DNA of 64,000 nt from Semisulcospira habei. Taxonomy: Eukaryota; Mollusca; Gastropoda; Semisulcospiridae. This document shows positions 34,052 through 44,712 of this stretch, in pieces. The notes below the pieces were generated by a model. The model was not told where the DNA came from. It saw only the letters and a list, made by a program, of their open reading frames with translations, and did not search any database. The stretch's first letter is position 1; each line of letters opens with the position of its first letter. Where the stretch lies: NCBI GenBank assembly GCA_036245525.1, contig BTPG01000005.1, forward strand, positions 208,773,611 to 208,837,610. Direction: 5' to 3'. The position numbers were made by a program, and so were the translations under genes.

Positions 34052-36159
34052 GAATCAATGCAAACTAGCTCCATGGGCTGACTGCTGCTGATGTTGACTA
34101 ACGGGGCCTTCTGTCCAACAGCTTTCCGGGGTAAACATCGGGGGCAGTTCTTGCACCAGTCTTCAACCTGACTTGCCATCCGAGGCCACCAGAATCGCTC
34201 CTTTGCCAGTGCAGTCGTGCCGTCCCGGCCTGGATGGCCTATGTCATCATGAATCCCTTGCAGAGCGCGTTTGATGAATGCTGCAGGCAAGACTAACTGT
34301 GACTGCACCACCCCGTCGATTGTCGTCTCCTTGTGCAGTGCTCCACGCTGCAGTCGAAAACGTTGCCAGTGTCGGTACATCACTGCGTGCTCAGGCGTGC
34401 TAGCGAAGTCTTGGCCTCGAGGAATGCGCTTATTCCTGATGAGCCTCAGCAACGGACCTATAACTGAGTCGTCATCCTGTGCTCGACGCCAATCCTTACG
34501 CGTAAACTCAGCCAAGTCTTGACCATCCGGCTCATCAAGTACGTCCGCTATTGTGATCGATAAGCAATGCGTCTCTATCACCGGACAGCTGACAGCCGAA
34601 CAGATGGTGTAAATGGCCTCCGTGGACAACTCATCCTCTTGTCCGTCAGGGTTGTGAATAATCCTCGACAACGTGTCTGCGTCAACATTTTGTACACCAG
34701 GCTTATACTTGATGTTGAAATTGTACGCTGCCAGGGCCGCCAGCCATCTGTGGCCTGTCGCGTCAAGCTTTGCAGTGGTGAGCACGTATATCAGCGGATT
34801 GTTGTCCGTGTGAACGATGAAGCGGGCGCCGTAGAGGTAGTCTTTAAACTTTTCTGTGACTGCCCATTTTAAAGCGAGGAACTCTAGTTTGTGGGCTGGA
34901 TAATTCCGTTCAGCTTTTCCTATTGCTCTACTGGCATAGGCTACAACGCGCTTGGCGCCGTCCTGTTCCTGGTAGAGAACACAGCCGAGCCCTGTCCTGG
35001 ATGCGTCGGTGTGGAGCTCGAAGGGCCTAGTGTAATCAGCATACCCTAGAATTGGAGGTGATGACAGTATGTTCTTTAGTCGCTGAAAGGCCTCTTCCTC
35101 TTCATCTCCCCACATCCATGGCTTCTGGACATGCGGCTTTCGCTTCCCTCGCTGTTTCTTGGTCGGTACAGGCATGACTGTCAGGGGCGCAGTGATCTTG
35201 GCGAAATCTTTAACGAACTTGACGTAATAACCTGAGAACCCTAGGAACCTCCTTACTTCCTCTGGTGTTGTCGGTGTAGGCCAATCTCTGATGGTTTTGG
35301 TCTTTGCCGGGTCTGGTTCGATACCCTCACATGACACAGCGTGGCCAACATAGACCACCTTGGCCTTGAAGAGATGACATTTCTTGGGTGCTAGCTTGAG
35401 ACCAGCCTCACGCAGCCGTTGAAACACCAGCCTCAGGCGTTCTATGTGTTCCTGGTATGTCCGAGCGAACATGATGACGTCATCCAGGTAGATGAGACAT
35501 ATCCGCATGTGGTACTCTCCTAAAATGTCTTCCATGAGTCGCTGATACGTAGCGGGTGAATTCGTCAGCCCGAATGGGAGGCGGTTGTACTCGTAGAATT
35601 CGAGTGTACCGACGGTGAACGCAGTACGCTCTTTGTGTTCCTCGGCGATTTCAACCTGGTAGTAGCCGCTTTTCATGTCCAGGACACTGTAGTACTGTGA
35701 TCCAGATAAGCAGTCCAGGATTTCTTCTAACCTTGGCAAAGCGTAGGAGTCGTGTATAGTCCTGCTATTTAGCTGTCGGAAGTCTGTGCACAGACGAAGG
35801 CGTCCATCTTTCCTTCGTGCTAAGACGATATTTGAACACCATGGGCTGTAGGACTTGCGGATTATTCCACCTGCCAGGAGTTGCTGTATGTGTGAGGGAA
35901 CTCCATCCAGCATCGATGGTGGTATCATGCGGTGTTTCTGCTTGAAGGGGCGGTCGTCACTGAGTTCGATCCGGTGTCGCACCCTTGAAGCTAAGCCTAC
36001 ATCCTCCTCGCTTTTGGAAAAGATGTCCTCATACGCGGTAATCAGATCTTGTGCCTCCTTCAACTGACCCGGTGTTAAGTTGTCAGTGTCTATCTCAACG
36101 AGTGAAAGCAAATTTTCCTGCACCTCTTCAGGCAGATCCTCCAGCTCTGTGATGTCCAC
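34048..36159 (-). CDS. Gypsy pol: reverse transcriptase, RNase H, integrase zinc domain
   Basis: A 703-codon open frame. RT blocks: LARRKDGRLRLCTDFRQLN, YSVLDMKSGYYQVEI, LPFGLTNSPATYQRLM and the catalytic ICLIYLDDVIMFA (YLDD). RNase H: HTDASRTGLGCVL, HKLEFLALKWAV, HTDNNPL. The C-terminal HHCC zinc motif of integrase follows (GIHDDIGHPGRDGT with CKNCPRC). The start ATG is arbitrary; the true frame continues upstream toward the protease but is disrupted by the palindrome at 36278-36490. All RT and RNase H catalytic residues seen are intact. Confidence 0.92.
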   Translation of the reverse strand: MDITELEDLPEEVQENLLSLVEIDTDNLTPGQLKEAQDLITAYEDIFSKSEEDVGLASRVRHRIELSDDRPFKQKHRMIPPSMLDGVPSHIQQLLAGGIIRKSYSPWCSNIVLARRKDGRLRLCTDFRQLNSRTIHDSYALPRLEEILDCLSGSQYYSVLDMKSGYYQVEIAEEHKERTAFTVGTLEFYEYNRLPFGLTNSPATYQRLMEDILGEYHMRICLIYLDDVIMFARTYQEHIERLRLVFQRLREAGLKLAPKKCHLFKAKVVYVGHAVSCEGIEPDPAKTKTIRDWPTPTTPEEVRRFLGFSGYYVKFVKDFAKITAPLTVMPVPTKKQRGKRKPHVQKPWMWGDEEEEAFQRLKNILSSPPILGYADYTRPFELHTDASRTGLGCVLYQEQDGAKRVVAYASRAIGKAERNYPAHKLEFLALKWAVTEKFKDYLYGARFIVHTDNNPLIYVLTTAKLDATGHRWLAALAAYNFNIKYKPGVQNVDADTLSRIIHNPDGQEDELSTEAIYTICSAVSCPVIETHCLSITIADVLDEPDGQDLAEFTRKDWRRAQDDDSVIGPLLRLIRNKRIPRGQDFASTPEHAVMYRHWQRFRLQRGALHKETTIDGVVQSQLVLPAAFIKRALQGIHDDIGHPGRDGTTALAKERFWWPRMASQVEDWCKNCPRCLPRKAVGQKAPLVNISSSQPMELVCIDS

Positions 36160-36277
36160 TGGCTGAACCTCACATAGAAGAGCCCTCGGTTCAAATGAGA
36201 CTGTAAGGGTGGACGTGTTCGATAGGATAACCTCAACTGGACTCGTCTCATTGTAAGCGTAGCTAATGAGGGTCGGA

Positions 36278-36490
36278 TTAACTCATTCTACCCCAACACC
36301 GAAATCCTCAAATTTTGCCGTTGTCCTCTGAATACTGCAGTGTATGCAGGACACAGATCGACCATGATAGTTCAAGGGTGATGCCAGAATAGCTTGGCGC
36401 CCATAGGCGCCAAGCTATTCTGGCATCACCCTTGAACTATCATGGTCGATCCTTATCTTGCTGTGGTGTGTCTGGGGTAGAATGAGTTAA
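36278..36490. repeat. Palindrome in Gypsy element: 46-bp perfect arms plus 18-bp outer arms
   Basis: Inner arms 36356-36401 and 36406-36451 are exact complements with a 4-base loop (CATA). Outer arms 36278-36295 (TTAACTCATTCTACCCCA) and 36473-36490 are also exact complements. The structure interrupts the protease-RT junction. Confidence 0.93.
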
Positions 36491-37125
36491 GGTCGACGTC
36501 CGGGTCTACATCAGGATGGGGCTGAAGAAGGGCACATGTGCGATGGTATGGCTGCGACTTGTCTACCATTCCCCTCAAGGTGACTTGTTCGTTAGGTTGA
36601 AGTATCACACGTCTCTTCTCTGCCGATCGCACCACTGCTATCCTGTTGCAGTTCCTTGATAGTTGTTTCTCCCGAAGCGTGATGCTTTTCAGTGCCAGTT
36701 GCCATGATGTCTGTCTGTCTGGGGTTTGTATACAGCGATCACCAGTGCGCTGAGTACAGCTGTCCTTCACTCTGGCTAGGAAGTTAGTACCCAACAGAAC
36801 TGGAGTCGCAGCACTGTAGTCAGTCCCGGATCCCTGGCACGACGAGCAAAAGACAGGGGTGTACGGTGCTGCTGAGTCCTGTGGCAATCACATCCGCCTT
36901 AATGTAGCCAGAGTATGGTAGCGTCTCTCCATTAGCGCACTCAATCCGTAGTAGGTGTTCAACCTTTTGAAGTTCCAGGTGGGTTAAGTGTTTCGCATAG
37001 AAATCCTGTGTCACAGTCGATACGGCTGATCCTGTGTCTAACAGGGCAGATGTTGCAACACCTTCAACTTGGATTCCTGCTTCGTTAGGCTGACCCACAA
37101 GATCATCCAATGTCTCATGGTCCAT
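36453..37125 (-). pseudogene. Gypsy aspartic protease region, frameshifted
   Basis: The frame 37125-36820 has the active-site block SALLDTGSAVSTV (DTGS). A shift near 36850 leads to 36887-36453, which carries VLLGTNFLARV, the second conserved block of retropepsins, and then a linker toward the RT. Only one half-site per subunit is expected since these enzymes dimerise. It lies between gag and RT as in other Gypsy elements. Confidence 0.8.
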
Positions 37126-37190
37126 ATTTTGGAATGCCTGTAGTTGGGGCTGATACTGGCGGCCGCGCGTCTGCCCCTGCTCGCGGGCCC

Positions 37191-38372
37191 CTAGGGAAAA
37201 TCCTGTTTCAGATGGTCAAGTCGTACTCTGCAGCCGATCCGCAGATGACCGTACTGCCCACAACGGAAACCTCGAGGTCCTCTTGGGTCAGACTCTGCAG
37301 TTCGTCGGCGATATAAACCTCCAGCGCTTGATCCTCCGCATGGTTGATTCTGGTGTTGAGTCCTGTTATCTGGTCCTGAAGTCTGCAGATCACTTGATCT
37401 GTCCCCGCCTGCAGCTCCATTCTTGTTCCTGTCCAATTGCAGCTCCTTGACTGCGGCAGTCAGTTGGCGTAGGGCTGTTCTCACTTCGTCCAAATCCGAT
37501 TTCTCCTTTTTCTTTTCAGACACCGCAGATTTGCAGGAAGTGGCCGCTATGCTTTGTCTTGTTGCAGCTGGATGTTCTTTTTTTCACCCGACGCAGCATC
37601 ATTCGCAGATCGTCAAATGTCTTGGCTTGGTTGTACTGGTATGCCGAGACATCCTTCAGTTCCTGTCGTATCCCTGACCACATAATATTCTTAAGGGTTT
37701 CATCCACGCTTTTCTGCAGGGGTATGTTTTGTTGCTTTACACGCTCCAACAACATCTCTAGTCTACAACCCCACTCGGCGACCGTCTCGGTTGGCTGTTG
37801 TCTGGTACCGTAGAGAGCAGCGAGAGCATCAGCCTCTGTCTGAATGTCGCCATAAATGCCGTCCATTTTTGCGATTATGTTTGGGATAGACGACTGCGGA
37901 TCCAAATGAGTGATAATGTGACCAGCTCTCCCCTGTAACGACGCGCGTATGGCATCTCTGATGTCGCGTTCTGGGTGCCCCTCACCTAATAGACTCTTCA
38001 CTTGATGCCTCCACACCGCGTAGTCCACTGCTGCTTCACCATTGAACTTCGTCAGCCAGGGTTTCCGTCCGATGGTCAGAACTGGTGGAGCTTGCGACTG
38101 GTGGAGTGTACTGTTGGCGTGGGCTACAGTGCCGTCACCACTGTCTTGTTCTGCAGCCGACTGGATGACGGGGGATGGAGACGCACCTTGTTCCATCTTT
38201 ATTGGCTGACCCTGCTGGAGCCTTTTACGTACTCCGTCATCCAAGTCTGTAGCTCTTCTTTGGTTCTGACCCTTGGTCTGGCTCCAAGTTGGTTGAAAAT
38301 GTCCCGCAGTTCTGGAAAATCTTCAGCGACTACACCACCCTGTGCGCCGGGTGACTCCTCTGAGTCGGCCAT
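37191..38372 (-). pseudogene. Gypsy gag, frameshifted
   Basis: The start is the ATG at 38372-38370 (MADSEESPGA). A shift near 38225 joins the segment containing PWLTKFNGEAAVDYAVWRHQ and ALYGTRQQPTETVAEWGCRL, the capsid-like gag core. A second shift near 37520 leads to a basic segment ending with FRCGQYGHLRIGC, a zinc knuckle whose first Cys is replaced by Gly. Gag would package the RNA. Confidence 0.8.
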
Positions 38373-39350
38373 TGTTGCGAGGGGGGTCTATCTACGGGGT
38401 AAGCCCACTCAGGTGTCACTAGGGTTTAGAACTGCAAAACCGAACTATAAACCACCTCCAAATTCTAAGATAAGCTTTGAGTAAATAGCAAAAAAAAAAA
38501 AAAAAAAAAAACCCCTTCAAATCTGGCTCTGTATCATGCACCTTATTGTGTCTATACTCACCAGGCTATTTCGGTGGTGATTATCCAAAGTCTAGACCAC
38601 CTGCACATAACTGTTTAACCACAAAAAGTGTTTCCAGTCCGAAGCTATCATTTACAAGTAACCATACCGCCTGATGCTTAACGCTTATGACTGAAGAGCT
38701 TAAGCCACCAAGCCAAAGTCCAATATTTCTTTAAATAAAACGCTGAAATCAGTCACAAGAACTTAACAGATGATCCCAAAATATATACTAGATCAAAAGA
38801 ACATGTTCAGAAAAAAAAATGATCACACGATCTCGCACACACACAAAAAAAAACAAAACAAACGTAGACGTTTGCTTGTGCTAGGAAACGCATACCACAC
38901 ATTCACTGTACTTATCACATTACCAGGCACAGTGTGCTCGTCAGTCTCATTTTTTTTCGAAAGAAGAGAAACAGTTGCTGAACTGAAGTATGAACTTAAA
39001 GCTGATTTTGAAAGTAGAGGATATATCGTGCACGAAATGAGTGCCAATTTATATCGAGCTATGACATGAGACTGGGCTTTTCCTTTTTTTCCAAGTCCAA
39101 AAGCTGTGAAACATTGTAAAAAATGAACAAAGTATCCAGTCTCGTGCTAATGTGACTCAACTGCTTCTATTCTCTCTGTTTTTTTTTCCAAGTAAAAACA
39201 GACCGACGAACGCACATGACACTGCTATGCATAATCAGGCTAACCAACGCATGCACAACTAAATGAATACAAGACTACTGATAGAAAGAGGAAGGAAAGA
39301 TAGGAAAGATGGGGTGCGCTCCTACGAGAGAACCTACCAAAAGGGGGAAG
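38373..39350. other. No gene seen; 22-base A run
   Basis: The A run is at 38490-38511. No LTR partner or coding region is recognised. Confidence 0.4.
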
Positions 39351-39869
39351 GGGTAAAATGTGGCTGTCATTGCAGGTAGGCAGAAATTCCTGCCTTCCTC
39401 CAGTATTGCCGATGGTGTGCTGAAGAGGTCGCCAAGACCGAAACAGCTGTCCACACCGGCTTAATATCTGGACCCACCTTGGGGGGACCTAGATTTAAAT
39501 TTCCATGCACTAAGTGGGGGCTTCTATATGCATTGCTTTCAGTGACTTTCTTAGCGCACCCCCTCTTTCCTATCTTTTTTTGTGCTTTGGCCACTGTAGA
39601 TCTATGATCACTGGTCGATCATGCACACTTCTCTCCCCTGACAGTGCTCTTACCTACTTTACTTTGTAAACTTCCTAAAATATGAGCACTGGCAGTCTCC
39701 CCTTTTCTTTTCATTTATTACTACAATATCGACTGCAACCCTTTCCCCTTTTGGTAGGTTCTCTTTTAGGGTGCATGGAAATTTAGCTCTAGGTGGTGGC
39801 ATGGAATGTATGCCCCTGCAGACACCACAGTAAAATGTGGTTGTCATTGCAGGTAGGCAGAAATAAAAA
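39351..39869. repeat. Satellite-like ~477-bp repeat, left flank of the Maverick
   Basis: GTCATTGCAGGTAGGCAGAA occurs at 39366 and again at 39844, a period of about 477 bp; the second unit stops at the Maverick end. The same units continue in direct orientation at 60225-60835. GAGAACCTACCAAAAGGGGG at 39330 is an inverted piece of the unit's own 39740 region. Confidence 0.82.
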
Positions 39870-40529
39870 AGAGAGATCCCCAGGACTCCGGATTCTCAGG
39901 AGCCAAGCAAATACCCTCCAGCTCTTTATTTTTGAATACAAAACACTCTCACCTCTCTTAGCGCTGACATTCCCAGGAGAAGATCGGCGATCTTTTGGTG
40001 AAACAAACCTTAGCATCCCCACTAGTTCTATCACACTTACTCTTGAGAATCATCAATTGTATTGTCTATTGTCTGGAACATACATACGCACACACAAACA
40101 AACATACTCACACACGTAAACCCCATTTAACCATGCAGACTGCACACCGCAGAGTATTGATCCACCCCCCACCCGGCCTACACGCACTGAATAAAATATG
40201 CACGTCAGGAAAATAATCACCACGCCACAATAGACATTGACGAAAATCTCCAGAGTCGTTAGCCAGTATGCGCGCAGGTAGTTTTGAAATGCACAAAAGA
40301 TTTTTAATGATCCGATCATATGCGTGTGTCCTGGTCTGACGACCCCGCCGTATGCTGAATGCTTTCAAAAGAAGCCAGATATGCTAATAGGATTGGAAAA
40401 CCGGCCGTTTCTGTCGCAATCAGTAGCACACACACTGGCATAATGGTGTAATCAATAATTTGTTATTGGGCTGCCCGCAACAAGTTTCAAGTCTGGTGCC
40501 AAGTAGAACTATATACTTACCTACAACCT
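39870..40529 (+). repeat. Left TIR of the Maverick
   Basis: Starts AGAGAGATCCCCAGGACTCC. It pairs with 59565-60224 with no net length difference. Homology continues imperfectly inward (about 40570-40610 against 59249-59290, and GCAGGTTCTTTAT near 40827 against 59540). Confidence 0.95.
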
Positions 40530-41072
40530 CTCCACTTGACTTCGGGTTGTGAAAGAGAATACCTGTTTTTCAGAAAAATCAATACAGCACCCAGTCTGCT
40601 GGCCGGCCCAGTATTGTTGTTTCTGACTGCCTCCCGGGTAGCTATTGTCAACTCATATCAATCACGGGCTAATAGGATTGGAAAATTACACTGTCATAAT
40701 CACAACAGCCAGCACCCAGTCAATCAAATACTTGCACTGGTAATGCACTAGATCAATCACGCCAGACATTAGTGCGCACTTCAAAAACAACTTACAAGTT
40801 GTAGGTAACTACTTAAAGGTTACCTCTGCAGGTTCTTTATAATTACTTACCATAAGAACTTATTAATTACTTACCATAAGAACTTATTAATTACTTACAA
40901 GAACTTGTCTCTAGTCACAAGATACTGAGTCAGATTTGACAAGATACAAAGACAAAAAAAGTTATTTTTTAAAAATATTCTGGCGGAGCTGTGGGCGTCA
41001 AATAGACAGGTGGCGTGTCATCTCTCTGTGAAGTGTATGACAAAAATATTGTTTGATTACCAAAACTAATTT
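40530..41072. repeat. Sub-terminal non-coding region with 24-bp repeats
   Basis: AATTACTTACCATAAGAACT recurs at 40841 and 40865, with a third partial copy (24-bp period). No gene seen. Confidence 0.7.
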
Positions 41073-41720
41073 TTACTTCCCTAAAAGTCCTTGAAGTTTT
41101 TCTGTGGTTTCTTGTACCCCTATCCTTTTTCCTTCTGCTAAAAAACTAGACTTCAGTTCTTCAACATTTACAGGAGATTGACTACGCATTTTATTTTGTA
41201 TTTCAGATTTCAGCTGTTTGTAGTTATTTAAATCATCTTGGACTCTCTTAAATTCATCGTCATCAATATAATTGTCCTGCAATGCTTTACTTCTAATCAG
41301 TTTTAAACTACTGAGTTTTGCACCCGCCAGCATACTCAATGCTTCATGTTTCTGTAACTTTGTGTGAAATCTCTTGTTGATGCCTTCCAAATCAAAGCAT
41401 GCCAGTCCTGTGGCAATGCTAGCTCCTTCAAGGCCGACTCCAATTAAACTTCCAATTCCAGTTGATATCAAAACAATACCCCCAACAGATAATCCGGCTG
41501 AAACAGCACCAACTGCCATAGATGTGTTTTGAACAGAATTGAAAACGGTCTTATACCGTCTCTTACACCGTGAGTATTTTGCCTCCTCTCCTTCCAAATA
41601 TTTCAATGCATCTGTAATATTTATTAATCGGAATGCGTCTGCCTGTAATGTTTTATCTGATGCAATTGTCTCAATCGACACAGTATCAGTCGTCGGTAGT
41701 TGCGGATACAAGTTCACCAT
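41073..41720 (-). CDS. Maverick protein with central hydrophobic Gly-rich segment
   Basis: I chose the second ATG (41720-41718, MVNLYPQL) because it is preceded directly by AATAAAAAA as in other genes here; an upstream ATG adds five residues. About 215 residues: a polar N-terminus, a long Gly/Ala/Ile-rich hydrophobic stretch (residues about 70-115, SVGGIVLISTGIGSLIGVGL) that could span or disrupt a membrane, then a charged helical C-terminus. No enzymatic motif. A role as minor structural or membrane-active protein is only a guess. It is the last gene of the left minus-strand block. Confidence 0.7.
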   Translation of the reverse strand: MVNLYPQLPTTDTVSIETIASDKTLQADAFRLINITDALKYLEGEEAKYSRCKRRYKTVFNSVQNTSMAVGAVSAGLSVGGIVLISTGIGSLIGVGLEGASIATGLACFDLEGINKRFHTKLQKHEALSMLAGAKLSSLKLIRSKALQDNYIDDDEFKRVQDDLNNYKQLKSEIQNKMRSQSPVNVEELKSSFLAEGKRIGVQETTEKLQGLLGK

Positions 41721-41748
41721 TTTTTTTATTGACAAATATTTTTTTTAT

Positions 41749-42144
41749 TTAATCAGTGATTACATTTTGCAGCTCTTCAAAAGTATACAATTTGCTAGCA
41801 TAATAAAATGAAACAAGATCAATGTGTTCCAGTTTTATGTAACTCAGACGAACAAAAGTTGTTTTGTCGACCACCGCCATAACTGCGGGTATACTGCTTG
41901 AAACTTCTATATCTGTGCCTTTTTTAATAGCAATAAAGACCTTTGTTGACTCTGCCACTGTGTCATTCCACGTAAGTTTGATTCCCTGTGCTATATCTGC
42001 CTCTTTTACAGAAGCAACAGATTTCATGATAATTTCAAATACTATTGTCGCTTCTTTTGCCATGGCAAAGTTTGCTGGTGAAAACACAACTTCTGTGTCT
42101 GTTCTATTTTTTTCTATGCGTAAGAAGATATCTCCGTTTTTCAT
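41749..42144 (-). CDS. Maverick hypothetical protein, 131 aa
   Basis: Starts MKNGDIFLRIEK and overlaps the end of the upstream gene by 41 bp, so the two are probably coupled. It is beta-rich in appearance (alternating hydrophobics, VFIAIKKGTDIEVSSSIPAV) with no motif I can name. A small capsid-associated beta-sandwich is possible but unsupported. Confidence 0.62.
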   Translation of the reverse strand: MKNGDIFLRIEKNRTDTEVVFSPANFAMAKEATIVFEIIMKSVASVKEADIAQGIKLTWNDTVAESTKVFIAIKKGTDIEVSSSIPAVMAVVDKTTFVRLSYIKLEHIDLVSFYYASKLYTFEELQNVITD

Positions 42145-42622
42145 ACTCTTGCACCTTTAGTTTTTCTCTGCTATTGTTGTCTGGGGCAAAACTTAGAACA
42201 AGGCTTACAATCAGCGGCCCAGAGTTAACAACTTTTCTAAACACTAATGCACCATCATCATCAGTGTATACATAAGGACTAATAAATTCAAACTTTATGT
42301 CCCAGTCAATTGTGGGCGGTGGAACAGGCACAGGTGAAACTACCCACTTATTTTTCACATGTATTAAGTTGTAAGGCACATTATTTACAGGCGGAGTAGG
42401 AACAGTGACATCACGCAGCTGACCAAGTTTAGGAATCGGTCTCTCTGTTCCGTCCTTCATGTCATCAATTACTTTCCGCTTGTACATACCAGTTGAATCA
42501 AGTTCAAAACCATACACTTCCTCCACCTCCCCTTCCTTTTCAAAATCCTGCACATCAGCCAAATCTTTCAACTCTGTCACTGGACACGCAACTGGTATGA
42601 TTCTCGGCTTTGGACCACCACT
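42104..42622 (-). CDS. Maverick hypothetical protein, 172 aa
   Basis: The ATG at 42622-42620 (MSGGPKPRII) follows ATAAAA directly; an earlier ATG five codons upstream is less likely. The N-terminal half is acidic (DFEKEGEVEEVYGFELD), the middle has Pro-rich PVPVPPPTIDW, and the C-terminus is beta-like then basic. No recognised domain. It lies between the probable penton gene and the 131-aa gene. Confidence 0.65.
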   Translation of the reverse strand, partial: SGGPKPRIIPVACPVTELKDLADVQDFEKEGEVEEVYGFELDSTGMYKRKVIDDMKDGTERPIPKLGQLRDVTVPTPPVNNVPYNLIHVKNKWVVSPVPVPPPTIDWDIKFEFISPYVYTDDDGALVFRKVVNSGPLIVSLVLSFAPDNNSREKLKVQEYEKRRYLLTHRKK

Positions 42623-42645
42623 CATTTTTATAAACAAAAATAAAA

Positions 42646-43407
42646 TTATTTAACTTCTAACACTACACTAAAATCATGCATAAGAACTGGTTTGCCATCC
42701 TGATTAGTTACAGATAAACACAATGATTCAAAGAAACTGGAACCCAATTTCTTAAACTGTAAAGGAAATCTAACAACCACACTTTCACAATAGGGAGCAG
42801 TTCCAGTCGGCACACATCTCAACAAAGTTGATGGCTTTCCATTGTGCACATTTTCAGTTGTGTTTAATTCTTTTAAGTGAACATTTAGTACTGTGTGTAC
42901 TGCCAAATGAACAGGATATCTTCCAGTTATTTTAAGTTTTTTTGGCTTTATATATCTTATATCTGTGTCACGCATTGATAAAAAATCTTTTTCTGTTGTC
43001 CAATCTTCATCATTCTTTACAATATATAAAGCTCCTATATCAGATTTGTTTAAAAAACCAAGTAGTATTACAAGACTATCTGATAATACAAACTGACTAT
43101 CTTTTTGAAATTCCAATGTAACAAGCAAGTTAGCTGGATTTAAAGTTGCTTTAATTTTATACATTTCTTGTAAAAATTTACCTATAGTACAAAAGTCATA
43201 ATACCCAGGCCGTAATTGATAAGGGTCAAACGCTCTAACACCGATATTTCCTTTTACAGTATAATAACCATCATCTGTTTCATTACACCATTTTACAGTG
43301 TAAAACATTTCATGGATAGCTACAGCCTTGCTACCATCTCTATTATCAATCCCATTAGTTAACCATACTGGTTTGCTTGTGTCAAGATTTGTTAAAGTGA
43401 TAAACAT
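42646..43407 (-). CDS. Probable minor capsid (penton) protein
   Basis: The start at 43407-43405 (MFITLTNLDTSK) is chosen for its ATAATAAAA leader; the longer frame to 43461 would overlap the divergent gene at 43433. It is 253 residues, beta-rich throughout, ending in a block with FKKLGSSFFESLCLSVTNQD and a final strand pair, the style of single jelly-roll minor capsid proteins of Maverick-type elements. Identification rests on composition, size and position near other structural genes. A fold prediction would decide. Confidence 0.5.
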   Translation of the reverse strand: MFITLTNLDTSKPVWLTNGIDNRDGSKAVAIHEMFYTVKWCNETDDGYYTVKGNIGVRAFDPYQLRPGYYDFCTIGKFLQEMYKIKATLNPANLLVTLEFQKDSQFVLSDSLVILLGFLNKSDIGALYIVKNDEDWTTEKDFLSMRDTDIRYIKPKKLKITGRYPVHLAVHTVLNVHLKELNTTENVHNGKPSTLLRCVPTGTAPYCESVVVRFPLQFKKLGSSFFESLCLSVTNQDGKPVLMHDFSVVLEVK

Positions 43408-43432
43408 TTTTATTATCTCATAAAAAAGAACG

Positions 43433-44712
43433 ATGGAATTTAAATCACCAACAAGTGTCACTACAAACGCATTTCAATTTAATGTGGATGCCAAATATAA
43501 TGTCGCACCTACTTATGAACAGAAAATAATACAACTAAATCAGCTTGATATTGCTGTGTCTGAACAAGATTTCAAGTGAAAGTACCCAATCCGTTTGACC
43601 ATTACCTAAACCCTCCAATTACAGACGATGCTACAGCAAGAAAGTGGACATCAAGACCATTACAGATGTTTCAAAACCAACTTAACTTTGCTATACTGTG
43701 TTCTACTACAGGATGCGGTGTTTCATTTACAGACCATTTGAATCACTCAAACAAACTGATTAGATCTGTCTACCGTTTCCACACATATTACCAATTAAGA
43801 AGAATACTGTCAGAACTACATACACCACTACCAACTGAATCCAGTTTCAACAGGTATAACAATCCCATGGATATGAAAGCATTTGAGCGCATCTGTAATG
43901 AGTTTAACATCAGCACTAAGTATGACTTTACACAAAAACTTGATGATCACAATGGCATGGGTACATTGTATTACGCTATGAGTCACAGACAATACCCACA
44001 AGATTATTATCCTGGTTACACTTCATTCTCACAAAAATCACAAGTCTGGTTAGGATCAATAGAACAAAAACAGTCTAATGCCTGGACCACATTTGTATTA
44101 GACAAGAGTGACGGGTTTACTCAAGCAGGAGTCGTGCGCATCAATGAGTCTATCAGAACATATGTGTGGTGTATACTAGGAGCACAATCACTAACAAAAT
44201 CAAACATTTTAAATGGGAGTGGTAAATTCGAGGCACAAAAACAGTTTCTCGCAAACCTGGAAGATTCGATTAATTCAACAGTAGATCTCCCATCAAGCAT
44301 ACAGCGCTATCAAGACGTACTTAGATATGCCAGATCAAAAGTTGACTTTGTAGTTGGCATCGGGTTATACATGTTACCATCTGACCTACAATTACAAATG
44401 GGTACAATAACAAATTATAATAATGAAATAATTGTTGCTGGTCGTGATCAGAAATTAGGACTCAATAAATCTGTAAACACACACCTACAACCATTAACAA
44501 TGCCAGCCCCAGTAACATCACCACCCGTACAGGCAGTAACGCCAGCAATGTCAGTAACAGCCCCAGTCCCGGCACCCACCCCTGTACTGGCACCAACCCT
44601 GGCACCAGTACCAGCACCAGCACCGTCATCAAACACACATGAGTCAGAGAGAACTGCATTGGTAATAGGCCTCACAGGACTGGGTATATTACTTCTTTAT
44701 CTGTTTCATTAA
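43433..44712 (+). pseudogene. Maverick structural-type protein with C-terminal anchor, one frameshift
   Basis: Reading begins at ATG 43433 (MEFKSPTSVTT) and runs to a stop after QDFK at 43577; the remaining 378 codons are open one frame over from about 43576. Conserved-looking blocks are YRFHTYYQLRRIL, AWTTFVLDKSDGFTQ and IRTYVWCILGAQ. A Pro/Ala/Val linker follows, then a transmembrane helix (ALVIGLTGLGILLLYLF) ending at the stop TAA 44710-44712. It is transcribed divergently from the penton candidate with ATGs 26 bp apart. Function unknown; a virion membrane or vertex role is a guess. Confidence 0.65.

Larger units (their letters stand above)
32585..38372 (-). mobile_element. Ty3/Gypsy retrotransposon, internal region
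   Basis: Minus-strand order gag, protease, RT, RNase H, integrase is that of Ty3/Gypsy. At least three frameshifts and one palindromic interruption separate the reading frames. I could not find a matching pair of LTRs in the flanks (29.6-32.5 kb and 38.4-39.3 kb). Confidence 0.88.

Noticed and set aside
29765..38420. LTR pair for the Gypsy element using GTTG..GGGGGGT..TAT near 29775 and 38374
   Set aside because: Similarity is limited to about 15 bases around a G run and does not extend.
44448..44675. Minus-strand Val/Gly-rich open frames
   Set aside because: Antisense shadows of the Pro/Ala linker of the plus-strand Maverick gene.
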